Origin: Monosporascus cannonballus
Lineage: Eukaryota; Ascomycota; Sordariomycetes; Xylariales
Assembly: GCA_004154925.1 (NCBI GenBank)
Contig: QJNS01000122.1
Location: 124,001 to 188,000, forward strand
DNA: 64,000 nucleotides
Direction of reading: 5' to 3'
The notes beneath the pieces were generated by a model. The model was not told where the DNA came from. It did not search any database and worked only from the letters and a program-made list of their open reading frames with translations. Positions 63,882 through 64,000 of this stretch are shown here, piece by piece (the first letter of the stretch is position 1; each line of letters opens with the position of its first letter). The position numbers and the translations under genes are program-made.

Positions 63882-64000
63882 ATGTCTCAACCAGGCTGGA
63901 CCCTAACGAAGACATACCACAAGGAGCCATACTCGGCTATTTCTCCCTTACGACCCGAACTATCACAGGCCGGAAAGACCATCCTCATCACTCCAAGCTT
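63882..64000 (+). CDS. 5' end of a gene, possibly a short-chain dehydrogenase/reductase (partial)
   Basis: The window ends after 39 codons. The frame opens with MSQPGWTLTKTYHKEPYSAI and reaches SQAGKTILITPS at the edge. The GKTILIT strand followed by a turn is how many short-chain dehydrogenase/reductase proteins enter their nucleotide-binding TGxxxGxG loop. The loop itself lies outside the window, and here Pro-Ser follows Thr instead of the usual Gly, so the assignment is tentative. A TATA box lies about 100 bases upstream, and the ATG context (AGACAACATG) is good. It is divergent from the regulator pseudogene. Confidence 0.6.
   Translation, partial: MSQPGWTLTKTYHKEPYSAISPLRPELSQAGKTILITPS

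Overview
The window looks like a filamentous ascomycete (Pezizomycotina) chromosome. Genes carry short introns with GT/GC...AG ends and one perfect TACTAAC branch site. There are Zn2Cys6 regulators, a PDR-type ABC transporter and a UMTA/LaeA-like methyltransferase. Between the genes lies an extremely AT-rich block with the signature of repeat-induced point mutation (RIP): CpA/TpG scarce, TpA abundant, CpG mostly kept. I cannot name the species.

Layout. (1) 1-1.8 kb: a four-exon SAM-dependent methyltransferase gene. (2) About 1.84-46.6 kb: one AT block of roughly 44.7 kb with no intact gene, built from nested and fragmented transposons. What can be resolved is: the 3' end of a Ty3/Gypsy pol near 5.8 kb; an ~850-bp direct repeat (5.79-6.64 and 7.59-8.44 kb, third fragment near 44.8 kb); a 124-bp solo LTR at 20.46 kb and an inverted copy at 45.56 kb; a Gypsy element from 21,023; a second related Gypsy copy starting at 27,780 and interrupted by a complete Copia element (32,066-37,600, 207-bp LTRs, ATTAC target duplication); and a complete Fot1/pogo-type DNA transposon (41,237-43,102, TA duplication). 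Much of 8.4-20.4 kb is degenerate and unassigned. (3) 46.6-64 kb: normal composition with the casein kinase 2 beta subunit gene, a 4.2-kb gene-poor stretch, a PDR/ABCG drug-efflux transporter, a Zn2Cys6 regulator, a DOPA 4,5-dioxygenase-family gene, a broken Zn2Cys6 regulator, and the 5' end of a further gene cut by the window edge.

Gene structures were corrected by reading splice sites: the ABC transporter ends through a small terminal intron (1487 aa, not 1518), the Zn2Cys6 regulator at 58.5 kb gains a first exon that supplies half of its zinc cluster, and the dioxygenase is a three-exon gene of 196 aa.

How it may work together: transporter, adjacent Zn2Cys6 regulator, extradiol dioxygenase and a possible dehydrogenase are compatible with a small uptake/efflux or aromatic-metabolism neighbourhood, but co-regulation is only inferred. 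The AT block is a candidate regional centromere or heterochromatin island. Stacked insertions give a relative chronology: Copia inserted into Gypsy copy 2. No wholly new system was demonstrated. The most distinctive items are the RIP gradient across the Copia LTRs, the antisense small ORF downstream of Gypsy pol, a ~90-bp decayed tandem array, and the pseudogenised regulator whose two stop codons both fit C-to-T change at CpA.
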